A stretch of 64,000 nucleotides of DNA from Bog-473 sp963788585 (lineage in GTDB: Bacteria; Actinomycetota; Acidimicrobiia; Acidimicrobiales; RAAP-2). Shown piece after piece: positions 17,185 to 25,204 of this stretch. The stretch spans positions 1,736,001 through 1,800,000 of the forward strand of contig CAWBHA010000003.1 of NCBI GenBank assembly GCA_963788585.1. The letters run 5' to 3'. Both the position numbers and the translations under genes were made by a program. A model generated the notes under the pieces. The model saw only the letters and a program-made list of their open reading frames with translations. It did not search any database and was not told the origin of the DNA. Within the stretch, counting starts at the first letter, position 1, and the number at the start of each line of letters is the position of its first letter.

Positions 17185-18444
17185 ATGCGCGTCGACCTGG
17201 CCTATGGCCGTGCTGGTACCTCAGTGGCGGTGCCGGACGACGCGGCGGTCGTCGTGCCAGTGGACGCACCGGCGCTGCCCGACGAGGCATCGGCCGTCAC
17301 CGTCGCGTTACGCCACCCGTTGGCGGGATGCCCGCTGGCCGATCTGGTACGCGACGCGCCGCGGGTCGCCGTCGTCTTTCCCGATCTGACCCGACCCATG
17401 CCCAACCGCACCGTGCTGCCGCCCCTGCTCGCCGAGCTGGCGGAGGCCGGCGTCCCGGACAGTCGGATCACCCTCCTGTGCGCCACGGGCACGCACCGCC
17501 AGGCGACCGCCGCCGAGATGGAGGAGCTCGTCGGGGCCGAGATCGTGGCGCGCTACACGATCGTCGACCACGACGCGACGAGCGACGCGCACCTGCGGGT
17601 CGGGGACGTCGACGGGGTACCCGTCCTTCTCCAGCGAGAGTACGTCGAGGCCGACGTGCGGATCATCACGGGATTCGTCGAGCCCCACTTCTTCGCCGGC
17701 TTCAGCGGTGGGCCGAAGGCGGTGTGCCCGGGTCTCGCCGCGACCGAGACCATCCTCGAGGCGCATCATCCCCGTCGCATCGCGGACGCGCGGGCGACGT
17801 TCGTCACGCGCCACGGCAACCCGGTGCACGACTTCGTGCGTGCGGCCGCCGCGCTGGCGCCGCCGCAGCTGTCGCTCGACGTGGCCATCAACCGCGCCCG
17901 GAGACTGACGGCGGTCTTCGCCGGCCCGCTGCCCGGGGCGCACGACGCGGCCTGTGCCCACGTGCAGGCGTCCGCGGTTCGCACCGTGGACGCGCCGTTC
18001 GACCTCGTGGTTTCGACCAACGGGGGTTACCCGCTCGACCGCAACCTCTACCAGGCCGTCAAGGGCATGGCCGCAGCGGACCGGATCGTGCGCGAGGCGG
18101 GGGTCATCGTCATGGCGGCGGCCTGCGAGGACGGGGTGCCGGCGGGCAGCGCATTCGCGCGCCTGCTGGCCGGCGCCGCCACAGCGGCGGAGCTCGCCGG
18201 CGCGGGCGGGGGGCCCGAGCTCGACCGCTGGCAGGCCCAGGTGTTGGGACGGGTGCTGGCCCGGGCGGAGGTCCATCTCCACAGTGACGGCCTGGACGCC
18301 CCGGCGATTGCGGACGCGCTCCTGGTGCCGGCGCCGGACCTCGACGACGCCGTCACCCGAGCGCTGGACCGTCTCGGTCGGGGCGCACGCGTGGCCGTCT
18401 TGCCCGAGGGGCCGCTCACCGTGGCCATGGTGCGCGCAGTCTGA
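17185..18444 (+). CDS. LarA-type (DUF2088) nickel-pincer racemase/epimerase
   Basis: 419 aa. Lactate racemase LarA uses the nickel-pincer nucleotide cofactor tethered to a Lys. The landmark residues are present with LarA-like spacing: D67 and R70 in DLTRP, H104 in TGTHR, H168 in EPHFFAGF, K178 in GGPKAV and H194 in EAHHP. Family members also racemise malate or epimerise sugar acids. In this operon a sugar-acid or hydroxyacid epimerase fits better than lactate racemase (inference). The cofactor-making larB/C/E genes are not in the window, so the cell must have them elsewhere for this enzyme to work. Confidence 0.88.
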   Translation: MRVDLAYGRAGTSVAVPDDAAVVVPVDAPALPDEASAVTVALRHPLAGCPLADLVRDAPRVAVVFPDLTRPMPNRTVLPPLLAELAEAGVPDSRITLLCATGTHRQATAAEMEELVGAEIVARYTIVDHDATSDAHLRVGDVDGVPVLLQREYVEADVRIITGFVEPHFFAGFSGGPKAVCPGLAATETILEAHHPRRIADARATFVTRHGNPVHDFVRAAAALAPPQLSLDVAINRARRLTAVFAGPLPGAHDAACAHVQASAVRTVDAPFDLVVSTNGGYPLDRNLYQAVKGMAAADRIVREAGVIVMAAACEDGVPAGSAFARLLAGAATAAELAGAGGGPELDRWQAQVLGRVLARAEVHLHSDGLDAPAIADALLVPAPDLDDAVTRALDRLGRGARVAVLPEGPLTVAMVRAV

Positions 18445-18456
18445 GACATACAGCCG

Positions 18457-18486
18457 TCTATCTCTGACGCAGGTGTCAGGGATAGA
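18457..18486. promoter_or_regulatory. Inverted repeat between larA-like gene and the transporter (operator or stem-loop)
   Basis: Two 12-base arms, TCTATCTCTGAC and GTCAGGGATAGA, pair with one mismatch (T opposite G, which can wobble in RNA) around a 6-base loop GCAGGT. It ends 11 bases before the GTG start of the MFS-ATPase gene. The lack of a T-run argues against a simple terminator. Symmetric arms this close to a start suggest a repressor operator or an RNA hairpin acting on translation. Confidence 0.5.
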
Positions 18487-18497
18487 GTCCCCCGGCG

Positions 18498-20702
18498 GTG
18501 CCCACCGAACCATTGTTTGAATTCGCCGTCCCCGACGACTTGTTGCAGGAGGCGGTGTCCAACGTCAAGGACGAGGAGGTGGTCGCCGACCTCGCAGTGA
18601 TGCCGGGGACGGGAGAAGGCAAGCCCCCGCCGCTGATCGGCATCCTCCGCCAGTACGGGTACGCGCCGCTCGTGCTCCTGACAGCGGCGGCGCTGGTCCC
18701 GGGTACCTTCGCCAACGGCATCAGCATCATCGGCGTCAACCTCAAGTCCACGTTTCACATGTCCAACGCGTCGCTCGGCGCGGTGGCATTCATCGCCCAG
18801 GTGTCCCAGCTGCTCTGGGCGGTGCCGCTGGCGGTGTTGGCCGACCGGGGCAGCCGCAAGGTAGTGGCGGCCGTGGCGCTCATCATCTTCGCCTGCTTCG
18901 GCAGCCTGATGGCGCTGTCCCCGAACGTCTGGTGGTTCGCCTTCCTGTACATGGCCGCCTCGGTGGGGACCGGGGTGAACAACACGGTGCACAACTCCTA
19001 CCTCTCCGACGCCTATCCGACCGAGGCGCGCGGCCGGATCTTCAGCTGGCACAACCTTTCCGATCCGCTGTCGCAGACCGTCGGCATCCTGATCTTCGGC
19101 CTCGTCGTGACGGTCGCCCACGACTGGCGCTACGGGCTACTCGTCGGGCTGGCCGGCATCCCGCTCGGCTTCGCCCTCTTCACCCTGCACGAGCCCGAGA
19201 AGGGCGCGAACGAGGCCAGCCACATCCTCAAGGCCTCGGGCATGGACCTGCACTCCCAGCAGGAGCAGGCGCCCCGGGTCCTGCTGGGGTCCGCGGTCAC
19301 CCGTCTGCTGCGGATCCGATCGCTCTACTACCAGCTCGTCGCCGTGGCCATCCTCGGCTTCGCCGGCACGGGCGCCCCTCTGTTGGGGAGCCTCTTCTTC
19401 AACGAGAAATTCGGCCTCGACGTCGCGCAGCGCAGCGAGGTCTACGCCATCATCGGCCTGGCCGCGTTCCTGGGATTGCCGCTGGCCTACGTGTTCGGCG
19501 ACCGCTACTTCCGGAAATCCCCCAACCGCCCATTGGTCATCTCCGGCATCTGCATCACCGCCTACGGGGGGCTCTTTGTGCTGTCCCTCTACGTGCCCCA
19601 GCTCTGGCTGTGTGTGATGCTGCAGTTCCTTTCCACCGCGGCCGTGCAGCCACTCGCCATCTGCATCTTCTTGACACTGGCGGCAACGGCACCGCCCGAG
19701 ATGCGCACGATCTGCTTCGCCATGTTCGGCGTCTACTCGCTGGTGTTCGGCGGGTTCACGGGTTCCGTGCTGCTCGGCGCCGTGTCCGACGCCGTCGGGG
19801 GCCTGCACGGCATCGTCGCCGCGCTCACCTTGATATTCCCGGTCTGCGCTGTCGGCGGCCTGCTGCTCGTCATCGGCTCGCGCTACGTGCGCCGCGACAT
19901 CACGCTCGTCATCGAGGACGTGATCGAGCGCTACACCGAGGGCAAGCGTCGACAATCGGGCGGGGAGATCCCAGCCCTCCAGGTCCACAACGTCGATTTC
20001 TTCTACGACACGAACCAGGTCCTCTTCGACGTCAACCTCGAGATCGAGGAGGGCGAAATGGTCGCACTGCTGGGGACGAACGGCGCCGGCAAGTCGACGC
20101 TGCTCCGTGCCGTCTCGGGGCTGGGCCACCCCCACCGTGGTGTCATCCGGCTCTTCGGTATGAACTCGACCTACCTGGAGCCCGAGCAGATCATCGACCA
20201 GGGTGTCGCTCTGCTGGTGGGCGGCAAGATGACCTTCCCCGGCCTCAGCGTGCGCGACAACCTGCGCATCGGGGGCCACACGTTGCGACGCGACCGCACG
20301 CGGTCCGCCCGCGCCTACGACGAAGCGCTCGAGGCCTTCCCCGAGCTCGCCGAGCGGCTGGATCAACCGGCCGGCACCCTCTCGGGCGGCGAGCAGCAGA
20401 TGCTCGCCCTCTCGCGCGTGATGATGACGAGTCCGCGCCTGTTGATGATCGACGAGCTGTCGCTGGGCTTGGCTCCCATGACGGTGGAGCGGCTGATGGC
20501 CATGGTGCGGCGCATCAACGAGGCGGGGACCACCGTGATCCTGGTCGAGCAAAGCCTCAACCGCGCCCTCAGCCTCGCCCAGAGGTGCTTCTTCATGGAG
20601 CGCGGCGAGATCCGCTTCGACGGCCCGACGACGGAGCTCATGGCCCGCGACGACCTGCTGCGCCCCGTCTTCCTCGGCACCGCGGCCACCGGGCTGGGTT
20701 AA
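18498..20702 (+). CDS. MFS transporter domain fused to LivF-type ABC ATPase
   Basis: 734 aa, a fusion of two transporter types. Residues ~50-470 are an MFS permease: twelve hydrophobic segments, loop VLADRGSRKV as the MFS signature between segments 2 and 3. Residues ~490-734 are an ABC ATPase of the LivF class: Walker A GTNGAGKST near 526-534, signature TLSGGEQQMLALSRVM, Walker B LLMIDELSLGLAP, H-loop VEQS. The D of the DEP motif is kept but P is replaced (DELS), as is common in LivF. Followed by LivHM and LivG genes, so the ATPase half probably completes that importer. What the MFS half moves is unknown. The frame is uninterrupted, so the fusion is real in this sequence. Confidence 0.9.
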   Translation: MPTEPLFEFAVPDDLLQEAVSNVKDEEVVADLAVMPGTGEGKPPPLIGILRQYGYAPLVLLTAAALVPGTFANGISIIGVNLKSTFHMSNASLGAVAFIAQVSQLLWAVPLAVLADRGSRKVVAAVALIIFACFGSLMALSPNVWWFAFLYMAASVGTGVNNTVHNSYLSDAYPTEARGRIFSWHNLSDPLSQTVGILIFGLVVTVAHDWRYGLLVGLAGIPLGFALFTLHEPEKGANEASHILKASGMDLHSQQEQAPRVLLGSAVTRLLRIRSLYYQLVAVAILGFAGTGAPLLGSLFFNEKFGLDVAQRSEVYAIIGLAAFLGLPLAYVFGDRYFRKSPNRPLVISGICITAYGGLFVLSLYVPQLWLCVMLQFLSTAAVQPLAICIFLTLAATAPPEMRTICFAMFGVYSLVFGGFTGSVLLGAVSDAVGGLHGIVAALTLIFPVCAVGGLLLVIGSRYVRRDITLVIEDVIERYTEGKRRQSGGEIPALQVHNVDFFYDTNQVLFDVNLEIEEGEMVALLGTNGAGKSTLLRAVSGLGHPHRGVIRLFGMNSTYLEPEQIIDQGVALLVGGKMTFPGLSVRDNLRIGGHTLRRDRTRSARAYDEALEAFPELAERLDQPAGTLSGGEQQMLALSRVMMTSPRLLMIDELSLGLAPMTVERLMAMVRRINEAGTTVILVEQSLNRALSLAQRCFFMERGEIRFDGPTTELMARDDLLRPVFLGTAATGLG

Positions 20703-20708
20703 GCGCAC

Positions 20709-22739
20709 GTGCTCGCAGTCTCGGCGCCCGACTTCGTCCTCGTTCAGGGCTTGTTCTACGGCCTGGGCTACGGGCTGCTCGCCCTGGGCCTGGTGCTCGT
20801 CTACCGCACCAACCGGGTCCTGAACTTCGCCCAGGGGCAGATCGGCGTGATCGCGGCCGTCTTCCTGGTGAAACTCACCGCGGACTTCGGCTTCAACTAC
20901 TGGTTCGCCCTCGTGCTCTCCATCGGGCTCGCTGCGTTCACCGGCGCACTGTCCGAGCTCGTGCTGCGCCGGCTCTTCAACCGTCCCCGCGTGCTCGTCA
21001 TGGTGGCGACGATCGGTCTGAGTTACGTCCTCCTCGCTCTGACCGCGCTGCCCTTCATCCGGCCCTCCAACCTCTACAAGCCCGTACCGGTGCCCTTCGA
21101 CCTCTCGTTCTCGCTCGGCCCGTTCATCATCACGCCCACCGAGGTGCTCACGCTCATCGTGGCCCCGATCGTGACCGTGGCCCTCGTGCTCGCCGTCCGC
21201 TTCACGTCGTGGGGCCTCTCCATGCGTGCCATGTCCGAGAACGCGGACTCCGCCCGGCTCTCGGGCGTCTGGATCCGCCGCACCTCGACGCTGACCTGGA
21301 CGGTGGCCGGCGCGCTCTCCGCGTTCACCGCCATCCTCAACGCGCCGAACCAGACCAGCGCGTTGACCCAGGCGCTCTCACCCGACCTGCTCCTCTACGC
21401 CCTCACGGCGGCGCTGATCGGCGCCATGATCAACCTCACCGTCGCGTTCATCGCGGGCGTCGGCATGGGCGTGTTCCTCGAGCTGCTCGAATGGAACGTC
21501 GCCTCACCGGCCAAACAGCAGCTCGTGATCTTTATCGTGGTCATGCTGGTGCTGCTGGTGCGGGTGGGCGCCCTGCGCAAGGGGGCGCGAACAGGGGACC
21601 GCAGCACCTGGGGCCACGGCGCGGTGACGACGATGCGAGCCGGGGCGGACCGGCTCCGCCGTCGCGTCTCGGCGTCGGGCATCTGGATCACCGTGGTTGT
21701 GGCGGCCCTGTTGCCACTCGTGCTCTCGGTGGGCAACAACGTGCTCTTCAGCCAGATCTGCATCTACGCCGTGGTCGCCCTGTCGTTGACCATGCTCACC
21801 GGGTGGGCCGGCCAGGTGTCGCTGGGGCAATTCGGGCTGGTGGCCGTCGGCGCCCTGGTCGCGGTGCACCTGGGCACCTCGATGCCGCTGCTCCTCGTCA
21901 TGCTGTACGGCGGGGCGGTCACGGCGTTGGTGGCGATCATCGTCGGGCTGCCCGCGTTGCGCATGCCCGGGCTCTTCCTTGCTGTCACCACTCTGGCCTT
22001 TGCCATCTTCATGCAGAACGCGGTCTTGGCAACCCCGTGCTTCACGGTGCCCGGCATCAACAAGACCCTGTGCACCGGCCTGCCGAACCCCGCGTATACC
22101 TTTGTCGGCCGGCCGAATCTGTTCGGCATCAGCCTGGCCTCACAGAGATCGTTTGCCTGGTTCTCCCTCGGCGTTCTCCTTCTGTCGATCTACATGGTGC
22201 GGACCTGGCGTGACCGGGGCGTGGCGCGGCGGCTGGTCGCGGTGCGCGACAACGAGCTCGGCGCGGCGGCGATGGGCATCCCGATCCTGCGCACCAAGCT
22301 TCTGGCCTTCGGGCTGTCGGGCTTCATGGCGGGTTACGCCGGGGTGTGCTTCGCCTTCGCCACCCAGCAGCTGAACAACACGGACATCACCTTCGATCCG
22401 ACCACCTCGTTCGTGATCATCTCGATGGTCGTCATCGGCGGCCTGGGTTCGATCCCGGGAGCCATCCTTGGTGCGCTATACCTCGAGGGCCTGCCCGCGA
22501 TCTTCGGCTCGAACCAGACCATCCAGTTCATCACGAGCGGCCTGGGGCTCGTTGCCTTCATCCTGTACCTGCCGGGCGGCCTGGCCGAGGTCCTGCACCG
22601 CTTCGGCGACCTGGTTGCCTTGGGCATCCGCACCTTGCAGGCACGCGTCGCCTCGGGCCGCGCCGGGGGGCCGGTCACACCGAGCGGTACCGTGGCGGAT
22701 ATCGCGCCCTCACTAGTGACCGACGGAGCGGACCCGTGA
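20709..22739 (+). CDS. Branched-chain amino acid-type ABC permease, LivH-LivM fusion
   Basis: 676 aa combining both membrane subunits of a HAAT-family importer. The N-terminal half is LivH-like (NRVLNFAQGQIGVIAAV, RAMSENADSARLSG). A basic linker around residues 285-325 precedes the LivM-like half (LTGWAGQVSLGQFGLVAVGA, RDNELGAAAMGI). GTG 20709 lies six bases after the preceding stop. The stop overlaps the LivG start. Substrates of this family include amino acids, amides, urea and aromatic or carboxylic acids. Confidence 0.93.
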   Translation: MLAVSAPDFVLVQGLFYGLGYGLLALGLVLVYRTNRVLNFAQGQIGVIAAVFLVKLTADFGFNYWFALVLSIGLAAFTGALSELVLRRLFNRPRVLVMVATIGLSYVLLALTALPFIRPSNLYKPVPVPFDLSFSLGPFIITPTEVLTLIVAPIVTVALVLAVRFTSWGLSMRAMSENADSARLSGVWIRRTSTLTWTVAGALSAFTAILNAPNQTSALTQALSPDLLLYALTAALIGAMINLTVAFIAGVGMGVFLELLEWNVASPAKQQLVIFIVVMLVLLVRVGALRKGARTGDRSTWGHGAVTTMRAGADRLRRRVSASGIWITVVVAALLPLVLSVGNNVLFSQICIYAVVALSLTMLTGWAGQVSLGQFGLVAVGALVAVHLGTSMPLLLVMLYGGAVTALVAIIVGLPALRMPGLFLAVTTLAFAIFMQNAVLATPCFTVPGINKTLCTGLPNPAYTFVGRPNLFGISLASQRSFAWFSLGVLLLSIYMVRTWRDRGVARRLVAVRDNELGAAAMGIPILRTKLLAFGLSGFMAGYAGVCFAFATQQLNNTDITFDPTTSFVIISMVVIGGLGSIPGAILGALYLEGLPAIFGSNQTIQFITSGLGLVAFILYLPGGLAEVLHRFGDLVALGIRTLQARVASGRAGGPVTPSGTVADIAPSLVTDGADP

Positions 22740-23614
22740 CGTCCGCCTCCACCCGACCGCCGGACGCCCCGGAGCGGCATCCGGCCTCCCTGCGCGTGGA
22801 GGGGGTGAGCGTGCGCTTCGGTGGCGTGCACGCGCTGACCGGCGTGTCCTTCGAGGTGGAGCCGGGCGCGATCGTCGGCCTGATCGGCGCCAACGGCTCC
22901 GGGAAGACGACGACCCTCGACGTGGTCTCCGGGCTGGTCGCCCCTCAGGAGGGCTCCGTGCGCCTCGACGGCACAGACCTGTCCGAGTACCTGCCGGAGG
23001 AGCGCCTGGGCGTCGGCATGGTCCGCTCGTTCCAGGATTGCCGGCTCTTCCCCGAGCTCACCGTCCTGGACGTGCTGCTGCTCTGCGAGGACGCGCGATC
23101 GGAGGTTTCGGTGCTGCCGACCACACTCCGCCTGCCGTGGGCGCGGCGCGCCGAACGCCGCAAGCTCGAGGCCGTGGACCAGGTGATCGCAGCTTTCGGG
23201 CTCGAGCGGTTCCGTCACCATCGCACGTCGGAGCTCTCGACGGGGACGCGTCGGGTGGTCGACCTGGCCTCCATCGTGCTGGCCCGACCCCGCCTGCTCC
23301 TGCTCGACGAGCCGACTGCGGGCATCGCCCAGCGCGAAGCCGAAGCGTTCATCCCGTTGCTCCAGCGTCTCCACCAGGTCGCGGACACGACGATCGTCCT
23401 CGTCGAGCACGACGTGCCGCTGGTCTTCGCACTGTGCTCGACGGTGGTGGTCATGGAGCTGGGCCGGGTAGTGGCCGCCGGGCCTCCCGAGGTGATCCGC
23501 GCTGACTCGAAGGCGCTGGCCGCCTACCTTGGTGCGAGCGACGAGGCCCTGATGGTGTCGGGACCGGTCACGGGGGACGGCGGAGCGACGAAGGCACGCT
23601 CCGAGGGAGGGTGA
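22736..23614 (+). CDS. LivG-type ABC transporter ATP-binding protein
   Basis: 292 aa. Walker A IGANGSGKTTTLD, Walker B LLLLDEPTAGIAQ and H-loop VLVEHDVPLV are intact. The signature is unusual: SELSTGTRRVVDLA instead of LSxGQQ. GTG 22736 overlaps the LivHM stop (GTGA); the longer frame upstream is a shadow of LivHM. It pairs with the LivF-like ATPase of the MFS fusion to form the ATPase dimer (inference). The C-terminus is extended by about 25 residues rich in Gly and Ala. Confidence 0.92.
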   Translation: MTSASTRPPDAPERHPASLRVEGVSVRFGGVHALTGVSFEVEPGAIVGLIGANGSGKTTTLDVVSGLVAPQEGSVRLDGTDLSEYLPEERLGVGMVRSFQDCRLFPELTVLDVLLLCEDARSEVSVLPTTLRLPWARRAERRKLEAVDQVIAAFGLERFRHHRTSELSTGTRRVVDLASIVLARPRLLLLDEPTAGIAQREAEAFIPLLQRLHQVADTTIVLVEHDVPLVFALCSTVVVMELGRVVAAGPPEVIRADSKALAAYLGASDEALMVSGPVTGDGGATKARSEGG

Positions 23615-23616
23615 CG

Positions 23617-25173
23617 ATGGAGACGAGCATCGAGGTATCTGCGCACCGCGCGGGGTGGCACCCGCTGGCGTCCTTGGGCCGGTCGTGGCGACGACTGCGC
23701 CGGCGCCCCAGGGCGACCCAGGTGCGCACGGCGGTGATCATCGTGGCCATCGTGGTCGGGCTGGTGGCCTGGCTCGTCCTGGCGCCCTCGGGCACTGGCG
23801 GCGGCGTCGCAGGGGCGGCCGAGCCGGCGCTCCAGTCGAGTAGCACTGCGACACCACCGAGCCAAGCCGACACGAGCACGCGCGGCGTGTCAAAGACGGC
23901 GATCAACGTGGTGTTCCCGGTGGTCGCCATCAACAGCGAGGCGGGGCAGCTCGGCTTCGCCCAGGACAAGGAGTACAACGAGCAGACGACGGCGATCCAC
24001 CTCTACGTGAACCAGGTGAACGCCAACGGGGGGATCAACGGGCGCAAGATCAACCCGATGATCGTCCAGTTCGACCCGACCAACGACGCCAACATGCAAT
24101 CGCTCTGCCAGCAATGGACCCAGGGGAGCCCGCCCGTGTTCGCGGTCGTCGACGGTATCGGGACCTGGGAGCAGGACAACCAGCTCTGCGTCACCCAGCA
24201 GGGGCACACGCCGCTCATCAGCGCCTGGTCCACCACGACCAATTGGACGAACCTCGGCTCGCCGTATCTGTGGTGGACGGGCGCCGACATGTCCCCGGTC
24301 CTGGCCGCCACCGTGCAATGGGGCCTGAGCTCGGGCCGCCTGGGCAACGGCAAGAAGGTCGGCGTGGTCGTCTCGGACCAGGCGGCCGACCAGGCGGCGC
24401 TCAACGGGTACCTGCTGCCCGACCTCAAGAAGGCAGGCATCACACCCCAGATCGACACGGTGGCCGGCAACCCCGACGAGACATCGACGACGAACTCGGA
24501 CGCACAGCTCGCCGTCGAGCGGCTCAAGGCGGCCGGAGTCCAGTCCGTCTTCCCACTGTTGCCCGAGAATGCCTTCTTCCCCTACCTGGCCGCCGAGGCC
24601 TCGCAGCACTACATCCCCCAGCTCCTGCTCAGCGACTACCAGTCCACCATAGAGGTGGCGCTCGGCCTCATCCCGACGCCCTACGAGAAGGAACTCGACG
24701 GACAGGAGGGCGTGACCACCGAGACCCTCGGCGGGTTCGATGACGCCCGGCCGGAGGCCCAGGGTGGCTACGACCCCGGCGTGCGCTCGTGCTACGCCAC
24801 CTGGCACACGTTCCACCCGAAGCCGATCGCCGGCACCACGAGCTACTACATCGAGGAGCAGGGACCGATCCAGGCCTGGTGCGGGGCGATCCGCCTCTTC
24901 GCCACGGCGGCCAAGAACGCCGGACCGAACCTCGACCGCCGCACCTTCGTCGAGGCGATGGCGAAGATCACCAACTATCCCGGCACGCTCGCCCCCGTCT
25001 GGACCTTCGGGACGAACAAGTTCTACGGCCCGACGCAGTACCAGGTGGTCAAGATCCACAACAACGTGCCCCCCTCGTCCCAGTGCAAGCTGAAGACGAA
25101 TCACCAGCCGCAGGGCACCTGCTGGGTGACGATCCAGCCGTTCAAGCCGCTGCCCGCGAGCTCGAGCTCCTAG
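23617..25173 (+). CDS. Liv-type substrate-binding protein, membrane-anchored copy
   Basis: 518 aa, periplasmic-binding-protein family 6 (leucine/amide-type). An Arg-rich N-terminus (residues 20-40) precedes one strong membrane segment VIIVAIVVGLVAWLVLAP, then a Ser/Thr-rich spacer and the binding domain (INVVFPVVAIN, VVDGIGTWEQDNQLC, STTTNWTNLGSPYLWWTG). No lipobox Cys is visible, so it is held by the uncleaved segment or released by signal peptidase I. GGAGGG at 23604-23609 favours ATG 23617 over GTG 23611. About 85% identical to the next gene across the binding domain. Confidence 0.92.
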   Translation: METSIEVSAHRAGWHPLASLGRSWRRLRRRPRATQVRTAVIIVAIVVGLVAWLVLAPSGTGGGVAGAAEPALQSSSTATPPSQADTSTRGVSKTAINVVFPVVAINSEAGQLGFAQDKEYNEQTTAIHLYVNQVNANGGINGRKINPMIVQFDPTNDANMQSLCQQWTQGSPPVFAVVDGIGTWEQDNQLCVTQQGHTPLISAWSTTTNWTNLGSPYLWWTGADMSPVLAATVQWGLSSGRLGNGKKVGVVVSDQAADQAALNGYLLPDLKKAGITPQIDTVAGNPDETSTTNSDAQLAVERLKAAGVQSVFPLLPENAFFPYLAAEASQHYIPQLLLSDYQSTIEVALGLIPTPYEKELDGQEGVTTETLGGFDDARPEAQGGYDPGVRSCYATWHTFHPKPIAGTTSYYIEEQGPIQAWCGAIRLFATAAKNAGPNLDRRTFVEAMAKITNYPGTLAPVWTFGTNKFYGPTQYQVVKIHNNVPPSSQCKLKTNHQPQGTCWVTIQPFKPLPASSSS

Positions 25174-25204
25174 GTCGACGCCCGCGACGGACGAGGACAC
25201 GACG

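Noticed and set aside
19137..20708. Minus-strand 523-codon frame opposite the MFS-LivF gene
   Set aside because: Composition of an antisense shadow (His, Asp, Gln rich), no motif, and full overlap with a clear gene.
18932..22213. Plus-strand 1093-codon open frame
   Set aside because: Overlaps MFS-LivF and LivHM in another frame, Arg/Pro/His-rich with no family motif; a shadow caused by high GC.
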